This document shows positions 1-7,232 of a stretch of 7,835 bases of DNA, piece by piece. Made by a program: the position numbers and the translations under genes. Under the pieces are notes generated by a model. The model searched no databases and had not been told where the DNA came from. It saw nothing but the letters and a program-made list of their open reading frames with translations. The stretch comes from an uncultured Chitinophagaceae bacterium (lineage in GTDB: Bacteria > Bacteroidota > Bacteroidia > Chitinophagales > Chitinophagaceae): the NCBI GenBank assembly GCA_934502905.1, contig CAKSVK010000160.1:1-7835 (forward strand), written 5' to 3'. The first letter of the stretch is position 1. The number at the start of each line of letters is the position of its first letter.

Positions 1-141
1 ACCGTGTACCTGGAAAAGCTATGATAGTTGAAACAACGGCAGACTAAATATTTATGTCTGGATACTAAACCTCCGTTCTCTCATGTGCTCTTTTTTATAT
101 CATTGAGATATTAAACGTAATTGCCTATAAACTCCAAGGCG
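1..141. other. Leader region upstream of the sensor kinase, no convincing gene
   Basis: All three forward frames entering from the left edge close quickly, with stops ending at 24, 31 and 47, so at most a C-terminal stub of an upstream plus-strand gene could be present. The frame ending at 47 would leave 14 residues (ending ETTAD) and the one ending at 24 only 7; neither is recognisable. The minus strand shows no start codon leading out of the window that I can support. The rest is AT-rich and presumably carries the kinase promoter, but I see no clean Bacteroidota promoter (TTG, then about 19 bases, then TAnnTTTG). Confidence 0.4.
40..60. repeat. Short imperfect hairpin in the leader
   Basis: CAGAC at 40-44 pairs with GTCTG at 56-60. 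Inside them TAAA (45-48) pairs with TTTA (51-54), leaving one bulged T at 55 and a two-base loop. It could belong to the end of an upstream transcript or to the kinase leader. No T-run follows it, so it does not qualify as a standard intrinsic terminator. The inner part is all A/T and the loop is tight, so it may be chance. Confidence 0.25.
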
Positions 142-3100
142 ATGCTACAAAAGAAAAGTGTCATACTGGTTTTTTTTCTGTTGGCGGTTTTTATGGCAAA
201 GGCGCAACTCCCCCATTATCACCTCCAGCTTTTTGATTATCCCACGGGGATATTGCCCAACGAGATCACTTCTATGACCAAGGACCGGCAAAAGATGCTC
301 TGGATCTTATATAATACGGTGGTACAACGTTTTGATGGAAAGGAAGTTCAAAATTTCAGGCTGCCGGGACAACTGAGGCATTTATTTTGTGACAGCAGCG
401 GCCGGATATGGGTATCGTCGCGCGTGGAAGTCTTTCTTTTCTCCCCGATAAAGGGCAGCTTTTTCCCCGTCAAAATCAAAGCCCGCACAGATCAGCTGCA
501 GGTTGGCTCGCTGATGCAAAGAAAAGACGGAAGGGTTTATCTGTTGACAAGCGCAGGCTTTTATATTTTTGACCCTGTCGAAGAGTTGTTCATTCCTCTT
601 AAAGAAAATCCTTTTAGCAGCCTCAGCATTTTCAATAGCGCCATGTCTGATGATGTGGTCTTTGTAAATAACTCCTCCTACCTCTACCGGTGGAACATGG
701 GCACCGGAAAATTGGACAGCATGGCGGGTCCTGCTGATGTGTACGGGATATACCCGGTTACGCAGGACAGTGTGCTGGTGACTTCTACGGGCAGCAATGT
801 GGAATGGTATAATTTTTCTACCTTCCGGAGAACAACGTATAATTTTAAGGGAGAACATGGGTCTCCGTTCAGCATAAGGCATGCAACTTCCATATCGCCT
901 GGCAAAATGCTGGTTGCTTCCTCTGAAGGAATATTGGAATATCATCAGGATGAGAAGGAAATGGTGGCGCTCAAGTTCTTTCTGTATGGAAGGAATTTTT
1001 CTACCAAAGAGTATGTGAAGAGTATTTTTTATGATAAGGCGGATGATTATGTATGGCTGGCTACCAATGAGGGTATTTCCCGTTTCTCCATCAACAGGCA
1101 ACCCATAGGGCTCATAAAGATCAAAGAGCTCAACGAAGATATTTCAGCCAACATAGACGATGTAAGGCAGATGATCTCGGATGAAAATGGTAATTTATGG
1201 ATCGCGACCGGCTTCGGCCTGGTAAGCTGGAAGAAAAACAAAAATACCTGGGAAATGTTTCCCCCTGTAGCAGGAGCTCCGGACAGGCTGGCACACGAGT
1301 CGGTAAGAGGTTTTGCTTACGATGGAAGGTATCTTTTAGTAGGACCCACCCATACCGGACTGTGGCTTTTTGATCCTAAAACAGCCCTGTACCGGCGTCC
1401 TAAATACGCTGATGAGGAGACAAGATTGTCCATTTCGGATGCTTTTATCAATCATATCACCACCCTTCACAACGGAGATCACCTGGTGTCTGCAAACGAG
1501 GAAATGTATTACCTGGATGGAAAAACATATGAGTTGTCTATTGTAAGAAGCCTGCCACGGGACAGGGGAGAAACCAATTTTGCCTTCCAGGCTGAAAATG
1601 GCGTGATATGGGTCGGTACCGGCAGAGGGTTATATTGTATGGATTCGTCGCTAAATTACCTCGCGAGAACGGAGGATGCATTTACCCGGCGGTTTGTAAC
1701 GGCAGGTTTTGTACTACCCGATAACAGCCTGATCTTTTCCTTCAGGGAAGGATTATATGTTGCGCGTTTAGACAACGGAAAGATCAGTGTGGAAAAAAAA
1801 TCGTCGTTGTTTGACAACGTACAGTTGTCCACATTGTACGTTGATGAAAAGGGCGTTTTGTGGGCCAGTTCAGATAATGGTATCTATCGCTTTGAGCCAT
1901 CTGATTCTAAATTGAATTTATTCGACAGGTCGGATAATATTCAGGGGTATCATTTCAACAGCAACAGTTTCTTCAGGGACAGGGATGGCACCCTGTACTT
2001 TGGCGGTATCAATGGCATCAACTACTGGAACCCGGATACCTTTACCGCACCCTACCAGTCTTTTGAAGCCTATATAAATAGCGCACAGGTTGAGAACAGG
2101 ACATACTCCATGTATAACTTCGATATGCTGGGCCCGGTAAAATATTCGGAAAGTTCTATCGGGGTAACCTTCAGCGCTGTTTATTTCAACAACCCCGAGA
2201 AAGTACGTTACCGTTATAAGCTGGATGGACTTGATAATACCTGGAAGGAGATCGGGAGCGGAAATGTAGTACAATTTACTTCGTTATCCCCCGGCAGGTA
2301 TACCCTGCATATGCAGGCCAGCCTCAACCAGGTAGACTGGAAGGATTCCAGCAATACGCTTTCATTTTATATCCAGAAGCCATTTTGGCTTACATGGTGG
2401 TTCATCAGCGCTATAGGCCTGGTTATCGCAGGCATCATCGGGCTGATACTAAGAGACCACCGGAGAAAAATTGCCGAGCATAAAGAGGCTTTGGAGACCG
2501 AACAGGCCATCAATCATTTTTCTTCCAGCATTTACGAAAGTAACTCTGTGGATGAGATTTTATGGGATGTGGTGAAAAATTGTATATCGCATCTTGATGT
2601 TGAAGATTGTATTATTTACCAGGTGGATCATGTGAAGAAAGCCTTAATACCCATTGCCTGTTATCAATCCAAAAACCCGGTGCCTAATGAAGTATGCCGT
2701 CCGAATGAAATACCGCTGGGAAAAGGCATCACCGGCGCGGTGGCGTTAACAGGTAAAGCAGAGATTGTTGCGGATACCAACAACGACAGGCGTTATATCG
2801 TGGAATGGAAACGCCGGAATTCAGAGATAACGGTTCCGATTATAGCGGATGGCAAGGTTTGGGGGATCATCGATTGCGAACATTCGCGAAAGGGCTTTTT
2901 TAAACTAAAGCATTTGTCGATACTGGCCAATATAGCCAATCTTTGTGCCAATAAGATAGTGAAAGCAAAAGCCAATGCCGAAAAGAAAGAGGCCGAAGAC
3001 AGGCTGGTGCATACCGAGAAAAAAATGGCGGAAGTGGAAATGCAGGCGCTGAGGGCGCAGATGAACCCGCATTTTATCTTCAACAGCCTGAATTCGATCA

Positions 3101-3666
3101 ACAGGTATATTGTAAAAAGCGACTCTGCCACTGCATCGCTATACCTCACCCGTTTTGCAAAACTCATCAGGCTGATCCTGGACAATTCTAATAGTAAGTC
3201 CATAACGCTTGCCAATGAAATACAGGCGCTATCCTTATATATAGAAATGGAAAGCATCCGTTTTGACAAGAAGTTCACTTACGATATTAATGTTGATAGT
3301 GAGATAGATATCGAAAACACTTATGTGCCGCCGCTGATCATTCAGCCTTATGCGGAAAATGCTATATGGCACGGGTTGCTGCATAAGGAAGATGCCGGGC
3401 ATCTGCGGATAGATATTGTTCTGAAAAACGAGCAGATGCTGCAGTGCATAATAGAGGATGATGGTGTAGGCCGGGAAAAAGCCCGGGAGCTGAAAAGTAA
3501 GTCTGTTTCCAGTAAAAAGTCACTGGGAATGAAGCTGACGGAAAGCAGGCTGGGGTTGCTGAGCAAGCAGGAGGTCACAGAACGGCTGATCACTATTAAG
3601 GATCTGAAGGATAATGAAGGGAATGCCAGTGGTACAAAAGTGATATTGAATATTCCTGTGGAGTGA
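142..3666 (+). CDS. Propeller/Y_Y_Y/GAF sensor histidine kinase, LytS (His_kinase) type
   Basis: Likely an inner-membrane sensor kinase that autophosphorylates on a histidine and passes the phosphate to a response regulator, usually of the LytTR class for this kinase type. Residues are counted from the ATG at 142 (1174 aa). A signal peptide (about 1-22, ending AKAQ) precedes a periplasmic region with two-component-regulator propeller repeats, clearest near 297, 344 (NGNLWIATGFGL), 481 (NGVIWVGTGRGL), 565 and 610. A Y_Y_Y domain follows at about 664-747 (YRYKLDGLDNTW), then one membrane helix (748-770), a cytoplasmic GAF domain (about 800-938) and a charged coiled coil (about 939-972). The kinase core has the H box QMNPHFIFNSLN with His977, the N box QPYAENAIWHG with Asn1073, the D-x-G-x-G box DGVG at 1107-1110, and a late glycine box SLGMKLTESRLGLL; no key residue is missing. 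A TTG at 121 is in frame, but the ATG at 142 places the signal peptide at the N-terminus. The next gene faces it, so no regulator lies directly downstream. The ligand is unknown. Confidence 0.93.
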   Translation: MLQKKSVILVFFLLAVFMAKAQLPHYHLQLFDYPTGILPNEITSMTKDRQKMLWILYNTVVQRFDGKEVQNFRLPGQLRHLFCDSSGRIWVSSRVEVFLFSPIKGSFFPVKIKARTDQLQVGSLMQRKDGRVYLLTSAGFYIFDPVEELFIPLKENPFSSLSIFNSAMSDDVVFVNNSSYLYRWNMGTGKLDSMAGPADVYGIYPVTQDSVLVTSTGSNVEWYNFSTFRRTTYNFKGEHGSPFSIRHATSISPGKMLVASSEGILEYHQDEKEMVALKFFLYGRNFSTKEYVKSIFYDKADDYVWLATNEGISRFSINRQPIGLIKIKELNEDISANIDDVRQMISDENGNLWIATGFGLVSWKKNKNTWEMFPPVAGAPDRLAHESVRGFAYDGRYLLVGPTHTGLWLFDPKTALYRRPKYADEETRLSISDAFINHITTLHNGDHLVSANEEMYYLDGKTYELSIVRSLPRDRGETNFAFQAENGVIWVGTGRGLYCMDSSLNYLARTEDAFTRRFVTAGFVLPDNSLIFSFREGLYVARLDNGKISVEKKSSLFDNVQLSTLYVDEKGVLWASSDNGIYRFEPSDSKLNLFDRSDNIQGYHFNSNSFFRDRDGTLYFGGINGINYWNPDTFTAPYQSFEAYINSAQVENRTYSMYNFDMLGPVKYSESSIGVTFSAVYFNNPEKVRYRYKLDGLDNTWKEIGSGNVVQFTSLSPGRYTLHMQASLNQVDWKDSSNTLSFYIQKPFWLTWWFISAIGLVIAGIIGLILRDHRRKIAEHKEALETEQAINHFSSSIYESNSVDEILWDVVKNCISHLDVEDCIIYQVDHVKKALIPIACYQSKNPVPNEVCRPNEIPLGKGITGAVALTGKAEIVADTNNDRRYIVEWKRRNSEITVPIIADGKVWGIIDCEHSRKGFFKLKHLSILANIANLCANKIVKAKANAEKKEAEDRLVHTEKKMAEVEMQALRAQMNPHFIFNSLNSINRYIVKSDSATASLYLTRFAKLIRLILDNSNSKSITLANEIQALSLYIEMESIRFDKKFTYDINVDSEIDIENTYVPPLIIQPYAENAIWHGLLHKEDAGHLRIDIVLKNEQMLQCIIEDDGVGREKARELKSKSVSSKKSLGMKLTESRLGLLSKQEVTERLITIKDLKDNEGNASGTKVILNIPVE

Positions 3667-3676
3667 GGTTGCTTTT

Positions 3677-4477
3677 TTACAGGTATTGGTTCAACCCCTT
3701 CTCCGCCCAGTATATTTTTTTTGCAATGGTTTCATTCATCAGGGCCGTATTTTTTTCGTCGTTGTTGCGGGGTGCTTCTTTGTGGTAAAGGTGAAAGCTG
3801 ATGCCGCCGAATTTTAAAAACTGCTTTTGCAAACCCGCATTGATCAGCCGGACGGCAATGTCGCTGTCCTCTCTTCCCCATCCTATAAAGTTCTCATTAT
3901 AACCGTTTACCCTGACCAGATCTTCCCTCCAGAATGCCATGTTGCAGCCCTTGACATAATAAAGATAGCGCCCCTTTTTCTTATAACGGGTCGACATGAA
4001 ATTCTGCATACATGGAATCCGTACGCTGTTGAAAACGTTCTTATTGCCCGAAATGAATTTGCCCGCGTTAAAATCAGGTGCTTTGAAAGCTCTTTCTGTT
4101 TCTTCTTTTGACAGCAACATCCTGCTTCCGGTAACAAACCGGTTCTGCTTTCTGATATTGATATGGTCTTTGATAAAATCTTTGTGAAGGATCAGGTCTC
4201 CGTCTATCTGGATAATATAATCACCTGAAGCTGCCGCAATAGCCTTGTTCCTGATCTTCGCCAGTTGAAAGCCCTCATCGGGTTGCCATATATGTTTTAC
4301 GGGAATATTGGTTTGTTCAGCAAACCGGGTTATATAGCCTGAAGTGTCTGCCCTGGAACCGTCATCGGCAACAATGATTTCATCCGGCAATACTGACTGA
4401 AGAGTACAACTTCTGAGGCAAAGGGTTAAAGCCGGAAGCCAGTTGTATGTGGAAATGATCAGCGAGCAGGAGGTCAT
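3677..4477 (-). CDS. Family 2 glycosyltransferase with galactosyltransferase-type C-terminal region
   Basis: This 266-residue protein is a GT-A fold glycosyltransferase expected to move a sugar from a nucleotide-sugar donor to a growing surface glycan or lipid-linked acceptor at the cytoplasmic face of the membrane. The N-terminus has the family 2 pattern: LIISTYNW at 6-13, then EIIVADDGS at 33-41. The metal-binding DxD-type motif is IDGD at 91-94. The C-terminal half has KGCNMAF (176-182) and GWGREDSD (199-206), the signature of the Glyco_transf_7C type found in galactosyl- and chondroitin-synthase-like enzymes, followed by HLYH (229-232). It has no signal peptide or membrane segment and is of normal single-domain length. 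The ATG at 4477 sits directly before the conserved N-terminus; the stretch upstream is A-rich without a Shine-Dalgarno sequence. Donor and acceptor cannot be told from sequence. It stands alone, with no other glycan genes beside it, and its stop lies 10 bases from that of the convergent kinase. Confidence 0.9.
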   Translation of the reverse strand: MTSCSLIISTYNWLPALTLCLRSCTLQSVLPDEIIVADDGSRADTSGYITRFAEQTNIPVKHIWQPDEGFQLAKIRNKAIAAASGDYIIQIDGDLILHKDFIKDHINIRKQNRFVTGSRMLLSKEETERAFKAPDFNAGKFISGNKNVFNSVRIPCMQNFMSTRYKKKGRYLYYVKGCNMAFWREDLVRVNGYNENFIGWGREDSDIAVRLINAGLQKQFLKFGGISFHLYHKEAPRNNDEKNTALMNETIAKKIYWAEKGLNQYL

Positions 4478-4892
4478 TTTTAAAACAATGAAGTAGTGTT
4501 AGATAAAGCTATAGTTACCACAGTTATTAAGGGTTTGGCTCAAAGGGTAATGTTCCGGTTTCAATATTTTGAGCAATAATACATATTCTTTGATTTCCAG
4601 AACGAAAAATAATCGTGATTATTAACAGGCACCGGGTATATTCTTAAGTCATTGGTTTACCCCGACAAATAAGAGACTTTAATGAAAATAATAAGTGCAC
4701 ACTTTTATGGCGGATAAGGAGAACCTGGCGACAGAACGCTGTTTTTCTGCGGAAAAGAATTTTCCCGGATGCAGTGTTAAGATAAGCAGGGATTTTTGCC
4801 TAGATTTAAAAATGCAAACCCCAGAATTACCGTTGAAGCAGAAAGCTGGATCTCAATGTACAGATACCGGTCTTTTTAGTTTATATACAGTT
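4478..4892. other. Intergenic region between divergent genes, probable promoters of both
   Basis: This 415-base AT-rich stretch lies between the start of the glycosyltransferase (leftward) and the start of the heme lipoprotein (rightward), so it should carry both promoters. I find no small gene I can support. An open frame from a GTG at 4695 runs into the lipoprotein, but its translation resembles no leader or domain. TAGATTTA at 4801-4808 matches the Bacteroidota -7 element TAnnTTTG except for the last base, but no good TTG partner lies at the right distance, so I do not call it. The clearest element is the inverted repeat at 4608-4623, listed separately. No terminator, riboswitch-like fold or tRNA is apparent. 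Confidence 0.6.
4608..4623. repeat. Perfect 7-base inverted repeat, candidate operator
   Basis: AATAATC at 4608-4614 and GATTATT at 4617-4623 are exact reverse complements separated by GT. A two-base spacer is too tight for a good RNA hairpin, whereas a 16-base dyad suits a dimeric DNA-binding regulator. It lies between two divergent genes, 131 bases from the glycosyltransferase start and 270 bases from the lipoprotein start, so it could serve either. No regulator gene is adjacent and only one copy was seen. The arms are AT-rich, so chance occurrence remains possible. Confidence 0.35.
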
Positions 4893-7139
4893 ATGAAATG
4901 CTGTATTCTTTTTTTTATTCCCGTGCTTTTTCTTTTTGCCTGCCGGCTGCCTGCAAATGAAACAACAGAAGCTTCAGTCGTACGCCCTCCTGTTATCCCG
5001 GATCCCGATCCTGCCGCGCTTTCTCCTGAAGAAAGCATCAAAGCCATGCATTTGCCCGAAGGCTTTTATGTGGAGCTGGTGGCGGCCGAACCCCTCGTGC
5101 AGGAACCGGTGGCTATGGTTTGGGATGCCAATGGAAATATGTATGTGGCAGAAATGCGTACTTATATGCAGGATATAGATGCTACCGATGAAAATCTGCC
5201 GGTCAGCCAGGTGGTGAGGCTGGAAGATACGGACGGGGATGGCCGAATGGATAAACGGATTGTATTTATTGACAGCCTGGTATTACCGCGCATGTTGTTG
5301 CCGTTGGATGACAGGTTGCTGGTGCAGGAGACCTATAGTACCCGTATTCATTCCTACAGGGATACAGATGGTGACGGAGTAGCAGACGAAAAGAAGGTGG
5401 TATATGACAGTGATGTCATTGATAAGCGAAACCTGGAGCACCAGAATAGCGGAATGATATGGAACCTGGATAACTGGATCTATACCAGTATTTTTCTGCG
5501 TTACAAATGGATGGGAGAGGAGTTGAAAATTGATAGCCTCAGGGATGTGCCCTGGGGGCAATGGGGGCTGACGCAGGATGACTACGGGCGCCTGTATCTT
5601 TCGTCTGCCGGTGGCGAAACGGTAGCTAAAGATTTCCAGCAAATGCCGGCATATGGTGATCTGAACCTGTACGATCAGCAATATGAAGAAGGGTTTCATG
5701 AGCCCTGGCCGATTATTGCCACTCCTGATATCGAAGGCGGTAAAAAACGGTTGCGGGAAGACAGTACATTAAATCATTTTACCGGGGCATGCGGACAGGC
5801 AATATACCGGGGCGACCGTTTACCGGGATATATGAAGGGCGACCTGTTTGTCTGCGAGCCAGTGGGAAGGCTGATCCGCCGGGCAAAAGTAGATGTCAGG
5901 AATGGTATTCGTGTTTTGCGCAATCCTTACGGAAAGGCAGAGTTTCTCGCATCCACGGACATGAATTTCAGGCCTGTTAATATGGCTGCCGGCCCCGATG
6001 GTTGCCTGTACGTTGTTGATATGTACCGCGGTATCATCCAGGAAGGTACCTGGACGGGTCCTTCTTCTTATATACGTCCGCAGATCTTACGTTTTGGGTT
6101 GGAAAAGAATACAGGGCGTGGCAGGATATATCGTATTGTACACCAAGCCACAAAACCCTCCGCAGAGAAGCCGGCATTGCTGCATGCGTCTTCTGACGAA
6201 CTCGTAGGATATCTTTCTCACCCCAATGGCTGGTGGCGGGACAATGCACAGAAGCTATTGGTACTCCGGAAGGACAGATCCGTGGTGCCTGCGTTGCGGC
6301 GACTGGCATTATCGGAGCAATCACTGATGGATAAGGTATTATTCTGGAGGGGCAGTACCGATGCCGTCACCCGTATACACGCATTATGGACCCTGGAAGG
6401 GCTGGAAGCTATAGACAGGCAACTGCTGCTGCAACTGATGGATGATGAAAATCCCGAAATAAGACGAATGTCTGTCTGGTTGAGTGAACCGTTCCTGCAG
6501 CAGGAAGATGCGGATATCAGCAACAGGCTCCGCGCTTTTACAAAGGACGAAAATATTGACGTCCGAACGCAACTGGCTTTGTCGCTGCAATACAGCAATG
6601 CTTCTTTTGCGGATCCTTTGCTGGAGGAAATGGTAAAAAAGGATACGGCAACCAGGGGCATCATTTTCCAGGCGGCACAGCTTACATCGGGAAGATTGAC
6701 GACAACCGTTGCCGTAGATGTCAATACGGAGGGATTAAATGAAGAAGAAAAACGTATCGTCATGAAAGGAGCAGACAATTATAAGTCGCTTTGCTCGGCC
6801 TGTCATGGTTCCGATGGAAAAGGGCTGATATTGGGGGACAACAACCTGGTGGCGCCACCCCTGGCAGGCTCACCGAGGGTGACCGGTGATATAGGAAAGC
6901 TCGTGAGAATAGTGCTGCATGGCTTAACGGGACCGGTAGACGGAAAAGAATACCCGAGCATTATGCCTCCGCAACGAAACAGCGGGGATCAGTGGCTGGC
7001 AGAGGTACTAAGTTATATCCGTACCAACCTGGGAAATAAGGCTACATTGATCTCCGCAGAAAATATAAAGGACGTACGTAAACAGGTAGGCGAACGCTGG
7101 GTACCCTGGACAATGGAAGAGTTGAACAGCGCCCAATAA
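4893..7139 (+). CDS. PVC-type heme-binding lipoprotein: dehydrogenase-like propeller, HEAT repeats, cytochrome c
   Basis: Likely a membrane-anchored redox protein on the periplasmic side, oxidising an unknown substrate and passing electrons through its own heme. Residues are counted from the ATG at 4893 (748 aa). The N-terminus is a lipoprotein signal with lipobox LFAC and Cys17. A propeller of the putative membrane-bound dehydrogenase class (TIGR02604-like) spans about 40-415, with two calcium-loop-like motifs DTDGDG at 112-117 and 157-162, and VNMAAGPDGCLYVVDMYRG near 362-380. Helical HEAT-type repeats cover about 430-605. A class I cytochrome c domain follows at about 620-735, with heme attachment motif CSACH (Cys634, Cys637, His638) and Met691 in IMPP as the probable sixth ligand. 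An in-frame GTG at 4695 would add 66 residues lacking family resemblance and bury the lipobox, so 4893 is preferred; the DNA before it is AT-rich with no Shine-Dalgarno, as is common in Bacteroidota. The substrate and cofactor are not evident, and the neighbours give no pathway clue. Confidence 0.9.
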   Translation: MKCCILFFIPVLFLFACRLPANETTEASVVRPPVIPDPDPAALSPEESIKAMHLPEGFYVELVAAEPLVQEPVAMVWDANGNMYVAEMRTYMQDIDATDENLPVSQVVRLEDTDGDGRMDKRIVFIDSLVLPRMLLPLDDRLLVQETYSTRIHSYRDTDGDGVADEKKVVYDSDVIDKRNLEHQNSGMIWNLDNWIYTSIFLRYKWMGEELKIDSLRDVPWGQWGLTQDDYGRLYLSSAGGETVAKDFQQMPAYGDLNLYDQQYEEGFHEPWPIIATPDIEGGKKRLREDSTLNHFTGACGQAIYRGDRLPGYMKGDLFVCEPVGRLIRRAKVDVRNGIRVLRNPYGKAEFLASTDMNFRPVNMAAGPDGCLYVVDMYRGIIQEGTWTGPSSYIRPQILRFGLEKNTGRGRIYRIVHQATKPSAEKPALLHASSDELVGYLSHPNGWWRDNAQKLLVLRKDRSVVPALRRLALSEQSLMDKVLFWRGSTDAVTRIHALWTLEGLEAIDRQLLLQLMDDENPEIRRMSVWLSEPFLQQEDADISNRLRAFTKDENIDVRTQLALSLQYSNASFADPLLEEMVKKDTATRGIIFQAAQLTSGRLTTTVAVDVNTEGLNEEEKRIVMKGADNYKSLCSACHGSDGKGLILGDNNLVAPPLAGSPRVTGDIGKLVRIVLHGLTGPVDGKEYPSIMPPQRNSGDQWLAEVLSYIRTNLGNKATLISAENIKDVRKQVGERWVPWTMEELNSAQ

Positions 7140-7188
7140 TCACCCATCCGGCGGTGCTGCATAAAAAGGTATGAAATGTCCAACCGGC

Positions 7189-7200
7189 ACCAACGTTGGT
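7189..7200. repeat. Perfect 12-base palindrome in a convergent gap
   Basis: ACCAACGTTGGT is identical on both strands and lies 49 bases after the lipoprotein stop and 32 bases from the stop of the opposing gene. CAACG at 7191-7195 can alternatively pair with CGTTG at 7202-7206 around a six-base loop. The convergent position suggests a bidirectional transcription end, but neither strand has a T-run after it, so it is not a textbook intrinsic terminator. It could instead be a protein-binding site or chance. Confidence 0.35.
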
Positions 7201-7232
7201 TCGTTGCCCCCTCCGCTTTGATTGTAAGGCCC

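Noticed and set aside
136..139. AAGG upstream of ATG 142 as a Shine-Dalgarno sequence
   Set aside because: Only two bases from the start codon, too close to function, and Bacteroidota genes commonly lack such sites.
382..1101. 239-codon open frame on the minus strand inside the kinase gene
   Set aside because: Antisense shadow of a well-supported gene; its translation has no domain, signal or family character, whereas the plus frame has clear propeller motifs.
2793..3278. 161-codon minus-strand open frame opposite the GAF and H-box region
   Set aside because: Ser/Leu-rich translation typical of an antisense frame, directly opposite conserved kinase motifs.
3655..3683. CCTGT/ACAGG arms around a six-T run near the kinase stop, considered as a terminator
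   Set aside because: The T-run lies inside the loop rather than after the stem, and the inner pairing is mostly wobble, so it does not have terminator geometry.
3827..4187. Two overlapping plus-strand open frames inside the glycosyltransferase gene
   Set aside because: Antisense shadows; the minus frame carries the DGD and GWGREDSD motifs.
4801..4808. TAGATTTA as a -7 promoter element for the lipoprotein
   Set aside because: One mismatch to TAnnTTTG and no suitable TTG at the expected distance; such matches are common by chance in AT-rich DNA.
5283..5699. 138-codon minus-strand open frame inside the lipoprotein gene
   Set aside because: Antisense shadow with no recognisable features.
6218..6778. 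186-codon minus-strand open frame opposite the HEAT repeat region
   Set aside because: Serine-rich low-information translation; the plus frame continues unbroken into a cytochrome c domain.
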